The notes under the pieces were generated by a model. The model saw only the letters and a program-made list of their open reading frames with translations. It searched no databases and was not told where the DNA came from. The position numbers and the translations under genes were made by a program. A stretch of 64,000 nucleotides of DNA from JAHEGP01 sp963751595 (GTDB lineage Bacteria > Pseudomonadota > Gammaproteobacteria > Pseudomonadales > JAHEGP01), in NCBI GenBank assembly GCA_963751595.1, contig CAVVVC010000005.1, positions 1-64,000 of the forward strand. Direction: 5' to 3'. This document shows, one piece after another, positions 7,119-16,579 of the stretch. Every line of letters begins with the position of its first letter. Positions within the stretch are counted from its first letter, which is position 1.

Positions 7119-8912
7119 ATGAGCGCGCCACCGGGCCAGAACAGCAACATAGCAAGCCGCGCCGCAGCAAGGGGGATGCGTCACCTGCGGCAACAACTCG
7201 CCACTGGGCAAGCTCCTTTCGAACACGCTGTACTTGGGTTGCTGTCCGGCTTGATCACAGGGCTGGTTATCCTCCTGTTCCGCAAAATCTACGAAACGAT
7301 TATCAGCCTTGCTGTCAATCAGAATAGTCCGGCAGACGCGGAACAGCTAGGCTTTGAAATCCTGCCAAGCTGGCTTTACTTCGTACTACCCGCTGCAGGT
7401 GGTTTATTGATTGGGCTGGCGCTTTGGCGCATCGGCAAACAGCACTGCCACGTCGGTGTCGCCCACGTCGTGTTTTATGTCAATAATCGCGACGCGCGGC
7501 TTCCATGGCAAAACGCGCTGGTGCAGTTTTTCGGGGGCATCGCCTGTCTTGTCACCGGGCAATCTGTTGGCCGGGAAGGCCCTGCTGTGCATCTGGGCGT
7601 CGCCTCCAACAGCCTGCTGGGCCAGGCTCTGCACCTTCCCAACAACAGCCTGCGTGTGCTGGCAGGTTGCGGCACCGCGGCTGCCATTGCCGCTTCTTTC
7701 AACACCCCGATAGCAGGCATTATCTTTGCAATGGAAGTAGTACTTGCGGAGTACACGATTACCGGTTTCATCCCGGTGATACTGGCCTCCGTCGCCGGCA
7801 CGATTGTAGCGAGACTCGCCTATGGCAGTGAACCGTTGCTGTCCGTGCAACAGAGCTTCAGCATGGACCTCAGCGACCTGGGGCTGGTATTACTGCTGGC
7901 GCTGCTGGTATCGTCAGCCAGCGCATCTTTCGTGGCCATTCAGCGTTACTGCCTGCGCTTTACCGATCGCCCCATCTGGCTGCGACTGGGCGTTGCCGGA
8001 ACCGTTACCGGCATTCTGGCGCTGGCCGCGCCCCAAATCATGGGGGCCGGCCATAGTACCCTGGTCAGCCTTATCGACACGCCACTGCCACTACTGATGA
8101 TGATTACCGTAATCGTATGCAAGCTGATCGCCAGTGCATTCAGCGTAGGCCTGGGTATGCCAGGCGGGATGATCGGGCCCAACCTGTTCATCGGCGCCTG
8201 CATCGGCACGCTGCTGGGGCAATCCATGCAGTTGCTGGCACCGGGCGTGGTGGAATCCGTCACGCTATACGCCTTGCTAGGCATGGCAGCAATGATGAGC
8301 GCCGCACTCAATGCACCGCTGGCCGCCCTGATGTCACTGGTGGAAATGACGTACAACCCGCACATCATTTTCCCCGGACTACTGGCGATCACCGTAGCCA
8401 ATATCTGTCACCGGGAGCTTTTCTCGCAGCCATCTGCGGTGGGCGCGGTATTGCAGCACCAGGGAATCGACTTGCAACGCGACCCTGTGAGCCAGGCACT
8501 GCAAAGAATCGGGGTTTCAAGCCTGATGAACACCAACGTTGCGGTAGTTCAGCAAACGATGTCGGTCCTGGACCTGAAAAAGATACTGGCGCGTAAACCT
8601 GACTGGCTGGTGGTGATCGCAAAGAATACCCACTATCTTGCCGACAGTAACCGCCTGGCGGCGTACCTTGACGCGCTGGATGAATCGGCCTCGGAAGAAG
8701 TCGATCTTCTGGCTGGCGAGCTGGCGGTGAAGATCGCCACAATTGATACCCAGGCCAATGTCAACGAAGCGTGGCAAATAATGCTGATGACCGGCAATGA
8801 TGCCGTTTGTGTTGTCTCGAAACAGCGGTTTATACTCAATTCTGATTTCGGCATCATCACCCGCAAAGCCCTTGAAACCCATATTTACCGTCGCTATGGA
8901 GCCAGGAACTGA
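7119..8912 (+). CDS. ClC family anion channel with C-terminal CBS-like region
   Basis: This is a multi-pass membrane protein of the ClC chloride channel/transporter family. The gating glutamate is present in GREGP (E153). The first selectivity motif, GSGIP in the E. coli exchanger, is HVGVA here (111-115), so the chloride-coordinating Ser is replaced by V112. The internal proton glutamate (Glu203 in E. coli) aligns with V207 after the conserved FNTPIAGIIFAME, as in eukaryotic ClC channels. GMPGGMIGPNLFIGA near residue 345 is the later pore motif. The C-terminal 120 residues (from about 475) look like a CBS-type regulatory region. I infer a passive anion channel, not an antiporter. The stop codon overlaps the hemJ start (TGATG). 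Confidence 0.9.
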   Translation: MSAPPGQNSNIASRAAARGMRHLRQQLATGQAPFEHAVLGLLSGLITGLVILLFRKIYETIISLAVNQNSPADAEQLGFEILPSWLYFVLPAAGGLLIGLALWRIGKQHCHVGVAHVVFYVNNRDARLPWQNALVQFFGGIACLVTGQSVGREGPAVHLGVASNSLLGQALHLPNNSLRVLAGCGTAAAIAASFNTPIAGIIFAMEVVLAEYTITGFIPVILASVAGTIVARLAYGSEPLLSVQQSFSMDLSDLGLVLLLALLVSSASASFVAIQRYCLRFTDRPIWLRLGVAGTVTGILALAAPQIMGAGHSTLVSLIDTPLPLLMMITVIVCKLIASAFSVGLGMPGGMIGPNLFIGACIGTLLGQSMQLLAPGVVESVTLYALLGMAAMMSAALNAPLAALMSLVEMTYNPHIIFPGLLAITVANICHRELFSQPSAVGAVLQHQGIDLQRDPVSQALQRIGVSSLMNTNVAVVQQTMSVLDLKKILARKPDWLVVIAKNTHYLADSNRLAAYLDALDESASEEVDLLAGELAVKIATIDTQANVNEAWQIMLMTGNDAVCVVSKQRFILNSDFGIITRKALETHIYRRYGARN

Positions 8913-9331
8913 TGCTGTGGCTAAAAGCATTTCATGTCATCTTTATGGTCTGCTGGTTCGCCGGCGTCTTCTACCTGCCGAGGCTGTTCGTTTATCACGC
9001 CATGAGTCGAGACCCGGCCGTACATGCGCAACTGGCCATCATGGAGCGCAAGCTCTACCGTTTCGTCAGCATTTTTGCGGTGCTCACCATCGTGTTCGGC
9101 CTGGCCCTGGCGCTGGGCAACACCGCCTATTACCTGAAGGCACCCTGGTTTCACGCCAAGCTGACGCTGGTCGTTCTGCTGGTGATTTACCATCTGGTTT
9201 GCGGCGCCATGGTTAAGAACCTGGCCGCCGGCAAAAACAGCCGATCACACGTGTTCTATCGCTGGTTCAATGAGCTGCCGGTTTTGTTTTTGTTCGGCAT
9301 CGTCATCCTTGTCGTCGTCAAGCCTTTCTAA
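8912..9331 (+). CDS. hemJ: Protoporphyrinogen IX oxidase, HemJ type
   Basis: HemJ is the oxygen-independent-fold membrane protoporphyrinogen oxidase of many proteobacteria, acting late in heme synthesis. The 139-residue protein has four predicted membrane helices. The conserved residues include His in WLKAFHVIFM near the N-terminus and WFHAKLTLV near residue 88, plus a C-terminal membrane helix ending VVVKPF. It overlaps the ClC stop by one base, implying translational coupling, and precedes hemL by 16 bases. Two tetrapyrrole genes side by side support the call. Confidence 0.92.
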   Translation: MLWLKAFHVIFMVCWFAGVFYLPRLFVYHAMSRDPAVHAQLAIMERKLYRFVSIFAVLTIVFGLALALGNTAYYLKAPWFHAKLTLVVLLVIYHLVCGAMVKNLAAGKNSRSHVFYRWFNELPVLFLFGIVILVVVKPF

Positions 9332-9347
9332 ATCAAGGGGAGTTGCA

Positions 9348-10628
9348 ATGAGTCGCAGTGAAGAGCTGTTCAAGCAGGCACAGCGCTATATTCCCGGCGG
9401 GGTCAATTCGCCGGTACGCGCGTTCAAGGCGGTGGGCGGAACGCCCCTGTTCATCGAACGCGCCAGGGGTGCGCATATTTTCGACGCCGACGGCAAGGAG
9501 TACATCGACTATGTATTGTCCTGGGGGCCCATGATCCTGGGACACGCCCACCCCGAGGTGCTTGCCGCAGTCAGCGACGCCGCCACCCGTGGCCTCAGTT
9601 TCGGAGCACCGACGGCGTCGGAAATCAGTCTTGCCCGGATGCTGTGCGAAATCATGCCGAATATGGACCTGGTGCGAATGGTCAACTCCGGCACCGAGGC
9701 CACCATGAGCGCGATCCGCCTGGCGCGCGGTTATACCGGTCGCGACAAGATCATCAAGTTCGAGGGCTGCTACCACGGTCACTCGGATTCATTGCTCATC
9801 AAAGCAGGCTCCGGCGCCCTCACCCTGGGAGTACCGAGTTCACCAGGTGTGCCTGCCTGCCTGGCCGATCACACAATTACCTTGCCGTACAATGACATCG
9901 CAGCCTTGCAACAAGCGTTTGGCCAGTGGGGCGAGCAAATCGCCTGCGTGATTGTGGAACCCGTCGTGGGCAATATGAATTGCGTGCCCCCGGTGGCAGG
10001 CTTTTTGCAGGCTATCCGCGAGCAGTGCGACAGCTACTGTGCAGTGTTTATTTTCGACGAGGTAATGACCGGATTTCGCATGGGCTTGCAGGGAGCTCAG
10101 GGCCACTACGGCGTTGAGGCAGATCTTACCACCCTTGGTAAGGTCATCGGCGGCGGCATGCCGGTGGGTGCCTTTGGCGGCAAGCGCCGCATCATGGAGC
10201 AAATAGCGCCCCTCGGGCCGGTTTACCAGGCGGGAACACTGTCCGGCAATCCGGTGGCCATGAGTGCCGGGCTAAAAACCCTGGAGCTCATCAGTGCGCC
10301 GGGCTTCTACGAGCAGCTTTTTGCAACTACTGAGCAGCTCATGGCGGGATTGCGCCAACTGGCAAACCAGGCCGGCATTCCATTTACTACCAACCATGTG
10401 GGCTCCATGTTCGGCTTTTTCTTCAGCGAAGAAGAAGTGGTGACTAACTATCAACAGGTCATGGCCTGCGACAACGACCGCTTTAATCGCTTCTTCCACG
10501 GGATGCTAGACCAGGGGGTTTACCTGGCACCGGCCTCCTACGAAGCCGGCTTCATGTCCATCGCTCATACGCCCGAGCTGATTGAACAGACATTGGATGC
10601 GGCGCAAAAGACATTTTCTCGCTTGTAG
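9348..10628 (+). CDS. hemL: Glutamate-1-semialdehyde 2,1-aminomutase
   Basis: HemL converts glutamate-1-semialdehyde to 5-aminolevulinate, the committed precursor of heme and B12, using PLP. The PLP lysine lies in TTLGKVIGGGMPVGA near residue 266, with FDEVMTGFR upstream and the Gly-rich NSGTEATMSA cofactor site. I chose the ATG at 9348 because AAGGGGAG lies just upstream and the protein then begins MSRSEELFKQA as expected. An earlier in-frame start would run into hemJ. The length of 426 residues matches the family. ALA supply also feeds B12, which the nrdJ enzyme of this window needs. Confidence 0.97.
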   Translation: MSRSEELFKQAQRYIPGGVNSPVRAFKAVGGTPLFIERARGAHIFDADGKEYIDYVLSWGPMILGHAHPEVLAAVSDAATRGLSFGAPTASEISLARMLCEIMPNMDLVRMVNSGTEATMSAIRLARGYTGRDKIIKFEGCYHGHSDSLLIKAGSGALTLGVPSSPGVPACLADHTITLPYNDIAALQQAFGQWGEQIACVIVEPVVGNMNCVPPVAGFLQAIREQCDSYCAVFIFDEVMTGFRMGLQGAQGHYGVEADLTTLGKVIGGGMPVGAFGGKRRIMEQIAPLGPVYQAGTLSGNPVAMSAGLKTLELISAPGFYEQLFATTEQLMAGLRQLANQAGIPFTTNHVGSMFGFFFSEEEVVTNYQQVMACDNDRFNRFFHGMLDQGVYLAPASYEAGFMSIAHTPELIEQTLDAAQKTFSRL

Positions 10629-10647
10629 CCCGGCCTAAAACCCGGAT

Positions 10648-11859
10648 TCAAAAAACAAGACGCGCGCGGAAGCCAAAAACCAGGATGTCATCCGTTTCCA
10701 GAGCGTCGGCCGGGTTGACGATATACTGAACGCTCGGCGTGACCTGCAAAAAGTCGAGCGGATCATATCGATAGAAGGCTTCCAAAGTGTATTGATTACG
10801 CGAGCTGCCGGGGGCGCGCCCCCAATTCAGCGCCAGTCCGGCCAGGTCTTTTCCTTCACGTGCGTCATACCCTGTGCCAACACTGACCGAGCGATCCAGG
10901 GCCGGGCCGCCGCCATCGCTGTACCCGGCGCGAAAGAACGGGCGCCATTTTCCGGCTCGTGCGCTGGTAACGAGGGCGACACCTTGCCCACCTTCGACTC
11001 CGGCTTCTACACGGTCATCGACCTGCCATACCGTAAGTTGGACAGCCCGATCGTAACGATTGTCCCAATCCGGCGACCAGCCAAGCGCGAGGTGTTTAAA
11101 TGTCTCTCCACTTTCGAAAAGCGACCGTGCACTGTCAATAGGTTCAGCCGGGTTACCATTCGCGTTGGCGATACCACCGAGCACCCCCCATTGTTCGTTT
11201 AAACGCCACTGGATCGCGGCCCCCAAACCCTGGCCTGGAGCGGGAATAGTGGGTATTTCGAAAGCCAGATTGGCGAATGCAGTCCAGGGGCTGGCGAGAC
11301 TGTTGACGTCAACATAGTCGGTGACGTCGACCTGGCCGATGACATAGCTCATGCGCCCCTCGAGGAGTCGTTGGCGCCAATAGAGATTGGTCAAAACCCA
11401 GCCGGCATCACTGTAGGTTGTAGAAAGCAAGCCTGCATAACCCAGAGACGGCCCCAGTGCCTGGGGCGCAATGTGGTCTCCGATAGCCGAGCGGTTCTCG
11501 ACTTTAAAGATTAGGGCACCGCTGGTCGGCGTGCCCTGCCCAATCGCCGTCCAGGCTCCATAGAAACGCAGCACATTGCCCAAGGCATCCGCGGGTGACC
11601 GCTCTGAGTTCGTATCAAGGAACTGCACCTGGTCATCAATACCGAAGGAAAAACCGGTTCTGCTTTCAAGCTGTTCCTTCCAGGCATGAAAGCCCTCCAG
11701 TGCTCCTTCGTTCTGGCGATCTGCGGTGGCATCCAGGGTGCCTTCAACACTATTTGGCGTCGCAAAGGCAGCGCTGTCCATGTCCTGTGACCTGGCCTCA
11801 TGCGGTAAAGCCCATAGCACAAGCACCGCCGATACCGTGCCGACTAATCGCCCGTGCAT
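10648..11859 (-). CDS. OprB-like carbohydrate-selective porin
   Basis: This is a predicted outer membrane beta-barrel of the OprB family. It has a signal peptide (MHGRLVGTVSAVLVLWALPHEA), many alternating hydrophobic strands with aromatic girdle residues, family-like segments such as NLYWRQRLLEGRMSYVIGQ and GKDLAGLALNWGR, and a terminal Phe typical of BAM substrates. It is the last gene of a leftward six-gene run, 10 bases after the Tat-exported serine hydrolase. It could admit the substrate of that pathway. OprB members are named for sugars, but selectivity cannot be read from sequence and here it may differ. Confidence 0.85.
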   Translation of the reverse strand: MHGRLVGTVSAVLVLWALPHEARSQDMDSAAFATPNSVEGTLDATADRQNEGALEGFHAWKEQLESRTGFSFGIDDQVQFLDTNSERSPADALGNVLRFYGAWTAIGQGTPTSGALIFKVENRSAIGDHIAPQALGPSLGYAGLLSTTYSDAGWVLTNLYWRQRLLEGRMSYVIGQVDVTDYVDVNSLASPWTAFANLAFEIPTIPAPGQGLGAAIQWRLNEQWGVLGGIANANGNPAEPIDSARSLFESGETFKHLALGWSPDWDNRYDRAVQLTVWQVDDRVEAGVEGGQGVALVTSARAGKWRPFFRAGYSDGGGPALDRSVSVGTGYDAREGKDLAGLALNWGRAPGSSRNQYTLEAFYRYDPLDFLQVTPSVQYIVNPADALETDDILVFGFRARLVF

Positions 11860-11869
11860 CGAGTACGGT

Positions 11870-13306
11870 CTAACTGTCGCCGCCCAGCAGCTTTGCCGCT
11901 GCCCGCAGGTACCCCGGCGAGTGGTCGGGTTCGCCGATGTTCGGTGCCAGCGCGAAGGTCATTCCACAAAAATCACGTGCCGGGTCGACATAGATACCCT
12001 GCCCCATGTTGCCATGCTTGAACATCGCGCCATCGGCAAAAACTGCATCCCACTGACAGCTGTTGCGCTCCCCCGGCGCGCCGAACCAGTCAGCGTGATA
12101 GCCTTCCTCGGTGCTGCCTTTGTAGGCCGCCGGACTGCCCATTTCGTGAATCCGCTGGTACAGTTTCGGCGTCACGATTCGCTCGTCCGAGACCGCGCTC
12201 CAGCTGGGTGTGTAGATCATCGCATAGCGCAGCAGATCCTCGGCTGTGGTGTTGTTGCCTCCTCCACCGATGGCGGTGCCATCGGGCGCCAGCGCTACCA
12301 TGAACGGACTGGTCACTCCGATCCTGGACCAAACCCGCTGATTAAAAGCATCGGCATAACGAAGCCCCGTCACGTTCTCGATGGCGAGCGTCAATACCTG
12401 CGTGATAGCGGAGGAATAGCGGAAGTGCGTTCCTTGCGGCTCGCCTTCCAGCGGTTTGACTTCGCGCAACATCGTGATCCAGTCGTCGCCGCTGCCCTCG
12501 AACACCGTGGCGAAGAACTGGGAAATCCAGGTACCCGAATCACTGAGGTTCTCGAAAGACTCCTCCAGGTCGAGACCAACCGCCATATTGCAGGCGTTCT
12601 CCATTGTCACGCTGTCCCATTCCGAACCCTTCAATTGGGTAACGTAGGTCGACGCAGGCTGTGACAGGTCCAGCAATCCATCAGCCTCCAGAAGGGTAAT
12701 CATGAGACCGACGGCTGTCTTGGAGGCTGACATCCAGATGTGGAAATCATCGGGATTCATGCCGGGGTAGGCCTCGAGCACGACCTTACCCTTATGCGCC
12801 ATCATCATCGCCTGGACCCGTTTGGGCCCAACGATATACTCTTTGAGTGGCGCAGCCCGCGAGCCGTCCCGGGCAGTGAACGTAAGCTCATTCAGCTCAG
12901 GTTTAATATTGCGTTCAAGGGAGCGGACCGCCATCGTGGGAGGAATGGCGTCGCACTTCAGGAAAGCCGAAATATTCAGGTTGTAAAGGACCGAGTCATC
13001 ACCACCTGCTTGCCAGTTCGGGGTACTCCAGCGCGCATGCGCACCGCGGATGAAGTCAATGGGGAACGGTTTTTTCGCCTTCGAGATCGGCGTCGTAATC
13101 TCGGTAATCGGGGTGATCACCGGTTTGGCTGGAGCAGCGCCACTCTGCTCTGCGTAAGCCGCTTTGAACGGTAGCGCTCCCGTCACGCTCGCAGTAGCGC
13201 CAAGCAACATACTCTGGTTGAGAAAGGATCGTCGGCTTACACCACCGGGGGCGCCCCCGGGTTGCCCATCGGCTTCTTGTTTCGTCAGTTCCTTATTGAC
13301 TTTCAT
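11870..13306 (-). CDS. Tat-exported beta-lactamase-fold serine hydrolase
   Basis: This belongs to the beta-lactamase/esterase/D-peptidase superfamily (PF00144-like, peptidase family S12 relatives). The twin-arginine signal SRRSFLNQ at residues 24-31 implies export of a folded protein. The nucleophile motif is S193-x-x-K196 (SASK), the second motif is Y297-S298-S299 in FRYSSA, and HGN near residue 431 occupies the third-motif position. True beta-lactamase activity is unlikely to be the main role; esterase, amidase or D-aminopeptidase activity is equally possible. It is paralogous to the next gene upstream, sharing GQGIYVDPARDF and the GYLR-AAK end. Spacing to that gene is 3 bases. Confidence 0.88.
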   Translation of the reverse strand: MKVNKELTKQEADGQPGGAPGGVSRRSFLNQSMLLGATASVTGALPFKAAYAEQSGAAPAKPVITPITEITTPISKAKKPFPIDFIRGAHARWSTPNWQAGGDDSVLYNLNISAFLKCDAIPPTMAVRSLERNIKPELNELTFTARDGSRAAPLKEYIVGPKRVQAMMMAHKGKVVLEAYPGMNPDDFHIWMSASKTAVGLMITLLEADGLLDLSQPASTYVTQLKGSEWDSVTMENACNMAVGLDLEESFENLSDSGTWISQFFATVFEGSGDDWITMLREVKPLEGEPQGTHFRYSSAITQVLTLAIENVTGLRYADAFNQRVWSRIGVTSPFMVALAPDGTAIGGGGNNTTAEDLLRYAMIYTPSWSAVSDERIVTPKLYQRIHEMGSPAAYKGSTEEGYHADWFGAPGERNSCQWDAVFADGAMFKHGNMGQGIYVDPARDFCGMTFALAPNIGEPDHSPGYLRAAAKLLGGDS

Positions 13307-13309
13307 CGT

Positions 13310-14770
13310 TCAATCTCCCGCCAAAAACTTCGCTGCCCGACGGAGGTAGCCCGGCATCTTGTCCTCTCCGTAAGGCGGGACATAGCCATTGGAAGAGTAG
13401 TAAACACCAACAAAGTCGCGCGCCGGATCGATGTAAATACCCTGGCCAATATTGCCGTGCTTCCACAGCGCGCCATCTTCGAACACCGCGTCGAACTGCA
13501 TCGAGTTCATCAGCGGTGCCTCACCGAAGTCTTCCTTAAGACCTTCATACTTGGCACCTGCCTGAAACGCTGCCACCTTGCCAGCGGTCTGCAGCCGCTG
13601 CAGAACTTCAGCAGAAACGATGGGCTCGACTGCGGTTTTGTCCCAACTGGGCGTGAAGATCATGCCGAAGCGCGCAAAGTCTTCAAGCGTGGTGGAAATA
13701 AGGCCATGCGACACAGCGGTGCCATCGGGCATCAGATGATGCAGAAAATCCATGCGGGCACCCACCTTGCCCCAGATCCGCTGCTGGAAAAGATCAGCCC
13801 AGGTCATGTTGTCGATCTGTTCTGCGAGCAACACATTAATCTGTGTCACAGCAGACGAGTAGCGAAATACCTCGCCTGGCTTTTCCCCCTCGATAACTTC
13901 AGCCTCGCGCAGAATATCCAACCAGTTTTCCATCTCGCCGGTCGCAGGGTTCGGCGCTCCGAACTCTGCAGAAAAGAAGCGCACGATGATGGAGTTCGGG
14001 TCGACAATGGAATCGAGCGTCTCTTCGAGCGCCAACCCGGTGGACATATTCGCGGCATCAATAAGCGATACATTATCCCAGTTGGTGCCGGCAAGCTGGG
14101 TCACATAGTCCGTAACCGGTCTTGACAAATCGACCTTACCCTCCGCTTCCAGCATGGCCAACACCAGGCCGACTGTAGCTTTGCCCGGAGACATCCAGAC
14201 ATGCCGGTCCATCGGATTCATGCCCGGGTACGTCTGATAAACAACCTTGCCTTTGTGAATCATCAGTACACCCTGCACACGATGATTCGGGTGGACCACA
14301 TATTCATCCAGAGTCAGACCGCCCTCCTTCGTGGTGAAGCTGACCGCGCTGCCTATAGAGTCGTCCAGTGCCACTTCGAGCGGCATGTAAGTAGGATTTG
14401 GCGACGAATAGGCAGTCGGCAACATCTCGGCGAGGTTCTCGTTGTAATACAACGCATGATCGCCGCCGAGTTGGTAATGAAAATTATCAAAAGACTCACG
14501 CGCAGCATTCGCAAATTCGAGCGGCCAGGGCGATTTCGCCGCGTCGACCGACAGCGTGGTGGTTGCTCCGGGAACTTCCAGATAGGACTCCAAGGGGTTG
14601 CCGCCGCCGTCTGATGACGATTCGGCCGTGTCAGCGGCGGGCGCCGCCGATACCGAATCCATCTCAATAACTTCGGCTTCCGGCGCGGGCTCGCAGCCAA
14701 GAATCATGGCGCAAGCCATCGGTAACATCGTCGGAACTGCAAAGATTGAAATCGATGGTTTGTTAATCAT
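13310..14770 (-). CDS. Lipoprotein beta-lactamase-fold serine hydrolase
   Basis: This is a paralogue of the adjacent Tat-exported hydrolase, with the same catalytic layout: S194-P-G-K197, Y304-S-S in FRYSSA, and an HGN motif near residue 437. Export differs: the N-terminus ends in an ILGC lipobox with Cys26, so the enzyme is predicted to be a membrane-anchored lipoprotein, followed by an acidic Ser/Ala-rich tether (about residues 27-60). Two paralogues with different sorting signals suggest action at different cell envelope locations. It lies 18 bases after the amidohydrolase gene upstream and 3 bases before the Tat paralogue, within one operon. Substrate unknown. Confidence 0.87.
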   Translation of the reverse strand: MINKPSISIFAVPTMLPMACAMILGCEPAPEAEVIEMDSVSAAPAADTAESSSDGGGNPLESYLEVPGATTTLSVDAAKSPWPLEFANAARESFDNFHYQLGGDHALYYNENLAEMLPTAYSSPNPTYMPLEVALDDSIGSAVSFTTKEGGLTLDEYVVHPNHRVQGVLMIHKGKVVYQTYPGMNPMDRHVWMSPGKATVGLVLAMLEAEGKVDLSRPVTDYVTQLAGTNWDNVSLIDAANMSTGLALEETLDSIVDPNSIIVRFFSAEFGAPNPATGEMENWLDILREAEVIEGEKPGEVFRYSSAVTQINVLLAEQIDNMTWADLFQQRIWGKVGARMDFLHHLMPDGTAVSHGLISTTLEDFARFGMIFTPSWDKTAVEPIVSAEVLQRLQTAGKVAAFQAGAKYEGLKEDFGEAPLMNSMQFDAVFEDGALWKHGNIGQGIYIDPARDFVGVYYSSNGYVPPYGEDKMPGYLRRAAKFLAGD

Positions 14771-14788
14771 TTCTATTGCTCCATTTTT

Positions 14789-16513
14789 CTAGTCGTCGCC
14801 GTGCAGCAGCGTTCCTGCACCGGTCTCATCATCAACCTGAATCTCAAGCAGATCCGGGTTCAGACCGATCGTGTGCTCGTTCAGCCACTTTTCTACCACT
14901 ATCGGTTCGAACCGTCCTTCGGGTTCGATTGGGAAGCGGATTTCCTGACCCGGCTTAACGGGAAGAACTTCGCTGTCTTTGACCACAATCGTGCCGTTAA
15001 CCACAACATAGGGAATGCCAGTGGTCGGCACACCGTGTTCGCCAACCTTGAAACCGGAATTTTCGGTTATCGTTTCGGGGTCAAAAATGGTGATGTCAGC
15101 AACCTTGCCTACCTGCAAACGGCCCCGCTCCTGCATCGCCTCGATCCCGGTATCGCCCAGGTGCTTGGCGACCCAGTAGCTGGCCTGTGAAATGGTAAAC
15201 ATCAGGGGCACACCCTGTTCGCGGGCCATGCGGAAAGTGCGACCGCGGGTGCCCGAGGTTCTCGGATGGCCACGGTATTCGGTCCAGTCAGCGTCCCAGG
15301 GCAACAACTCACCGTCATCACCCACGCCAGCCATGGCGTCGCTGGCTAAAGTCATATGGGGAATGGTCAACCAGTTGGGCATCCATTCATCACGATAGGG
15401 GAAGAATACAACGACAGCGCGTCCGGCATTGTTTTTTACCAGGTCGGCGTAAGTTTCGTCGGTCAGATAAGCATCTGCGACCGGATCGTAGAGCGTGTCC
15501 TCATACTTGTAACCGTATTTATCCTTCCAGGTCTCCGGACGCAGAAAAACCGCGCTGACAGGCGTGGAACCCGCTGCATAAGGATAATACTCGGACCACA
15601 TGTTGAGCCCTTTCTCCCGGGCAAGCTGCAGCTTCTCCTCGATTTCCCACCAACCATAGTCGTTGTTATGTGCCATCAGCAGCGGCGCACCAAGCAGCAT
15701 GGCATTGGCAAAGATCTCGTCAAATGCAATAGGGGCTTCGGTCGGGGTGTCCTGATTGAGGTGATACCGGGTGTGGACCGACGTAAGTCGATTGTAGTTT
15801 GCGGCCGCCTTTTGGGCTGCGAACAACTCGTAGCTGGTGTTGCCGGTGGCCATGTAGGCTACGCCCGCGCCAACGCCCAACGCACCCTGGCGCAAGTCCT
15901 CGTCCAGAATCCGCATGACCTGGTTCATCTGATCGATTGAAGATTTAGTCACCGACCAGCCGGCAACACCATCTTCCGCGGCTTTGGCGATGACCGGGGT
16001 AGCAACCGAAAAATCCTTTGGCTCAGTCATCCCAATTTCCGGATCGTGGACTGCTATGCGCGCCATGTTCAGGCCGGTCGTGGTGCCATAGTTTACCTGC
16101 CAACCGCTCTCTGCTTTCTGGTCGTACCACCCCTTGACGTTGAACGCCCCAAGCTCCAGATCCATCCCGGTGGTGACACCGTCCCTGAGAGCCATCTTGG
16201 TCGCAAAAACATCGACCGCATGATAGTGCGTATCAATAAAGCCGGGGGACACAACAAGTCCTGTGGCGTCAATCACCTGATCACCGGATATGGCCTTGCT
16301 GGTGATTGCAACGATGCGACCATCCTTGATGGCAACGTTGGCGATAGCGTCAAACTGCGACTCCGGGTCCATGACGCGGCCATTCAGAATGACAAGGTCA
16401 TTTGCAACAGCGAATGTGCTGCTCAATAAAAGTGCAGCAACAGCAGCATAGACAATGCGCATTACTTTTCGATCTATCAGCCTCAAAAAAGTGCTGGCAT
16501 ATTTTGGCTTCAT
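14789..16513 (-). CDS. Exported D-aminoacylase-like amidohydrolase A
   Basis: This is a metal-dependent amidohydrolase of the N-acyl-D-amino-acid deacylase group (COG3653/Amidohydro_3-like). A likely Sec signal (MRIVYAAVAALLL...FAVA, from residue 18) places it outside the cytoplasm. Metal-site candidates are H96 and H98 (IDTHYH), H247 (HTRYH), H282 (MAHNND) and D392 (LASDAM). The bridging Cys of characterised D-aminoacylases is absent; E120 in GMDLELG lies one residue earlier. I kept the first start because GGGAG lies about 10 bases upstream. It is closest to amidohydrolase B, sharing AKHLGDTG, AMQERGR and the RFEP C-terminal tract, which indicates tandem duplication. Substrate unknown. Confidence 0.87.
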   Translation of the reverse strand: MKPKYASTFLRLIDRKVMRIVYAAVAALLLSSTFAVANDLVILNGRVMDPESQFDAIANVAIKDGRIVAITSKAISGDQVIDATGLVVSPGFIDTHYHAVDVFATKMALRDGVTTGMDLELGAFNVKGWYDQKAESGWQVNYGTTTGLNMARIAVHDPEIGMTEPKDFSVATPVIAKAAEDGVAGWSVTKSSIDQMNQVMRILDEDLRQGALGVGAGVAYMATGNTSYELFAAQKAAANYNRLTSVHTRYHLNQDTPTEAPIAFDEIFANAMLLGAPLLMAHNNDYGWWEIEEKLQLAREKGLNMWSEYYPYAAGSTPVSAVFLRPETWKDKYGYKYEDTLYDPVADAYLTDETYADLVKNNAGRAVVVFFPYRDEWMPNWLTIPHMTLASDAMAGVGDDGELLPWDADWTEYRGHPRTSGTRGRTFRMAREQGVPLMFTISQASYWVAKHLGDTGIEAMQERGRLQVGKVADITIFDPETITENSGFKVGEHGVPTTGIPYVVVNGTIVVKDSEVLPVKPGQEIRFPIEPEGRFEPIVVEKWLNEHTIGLNPDLLEIQVDDETGAGTLLHGDD

Positions 16514-16579
16514 TTTTTTAAATCTCCCTATTTAACGTTATCAGAATCGCTACACTTTTGGCGCAGACAGGCTCCCTGC

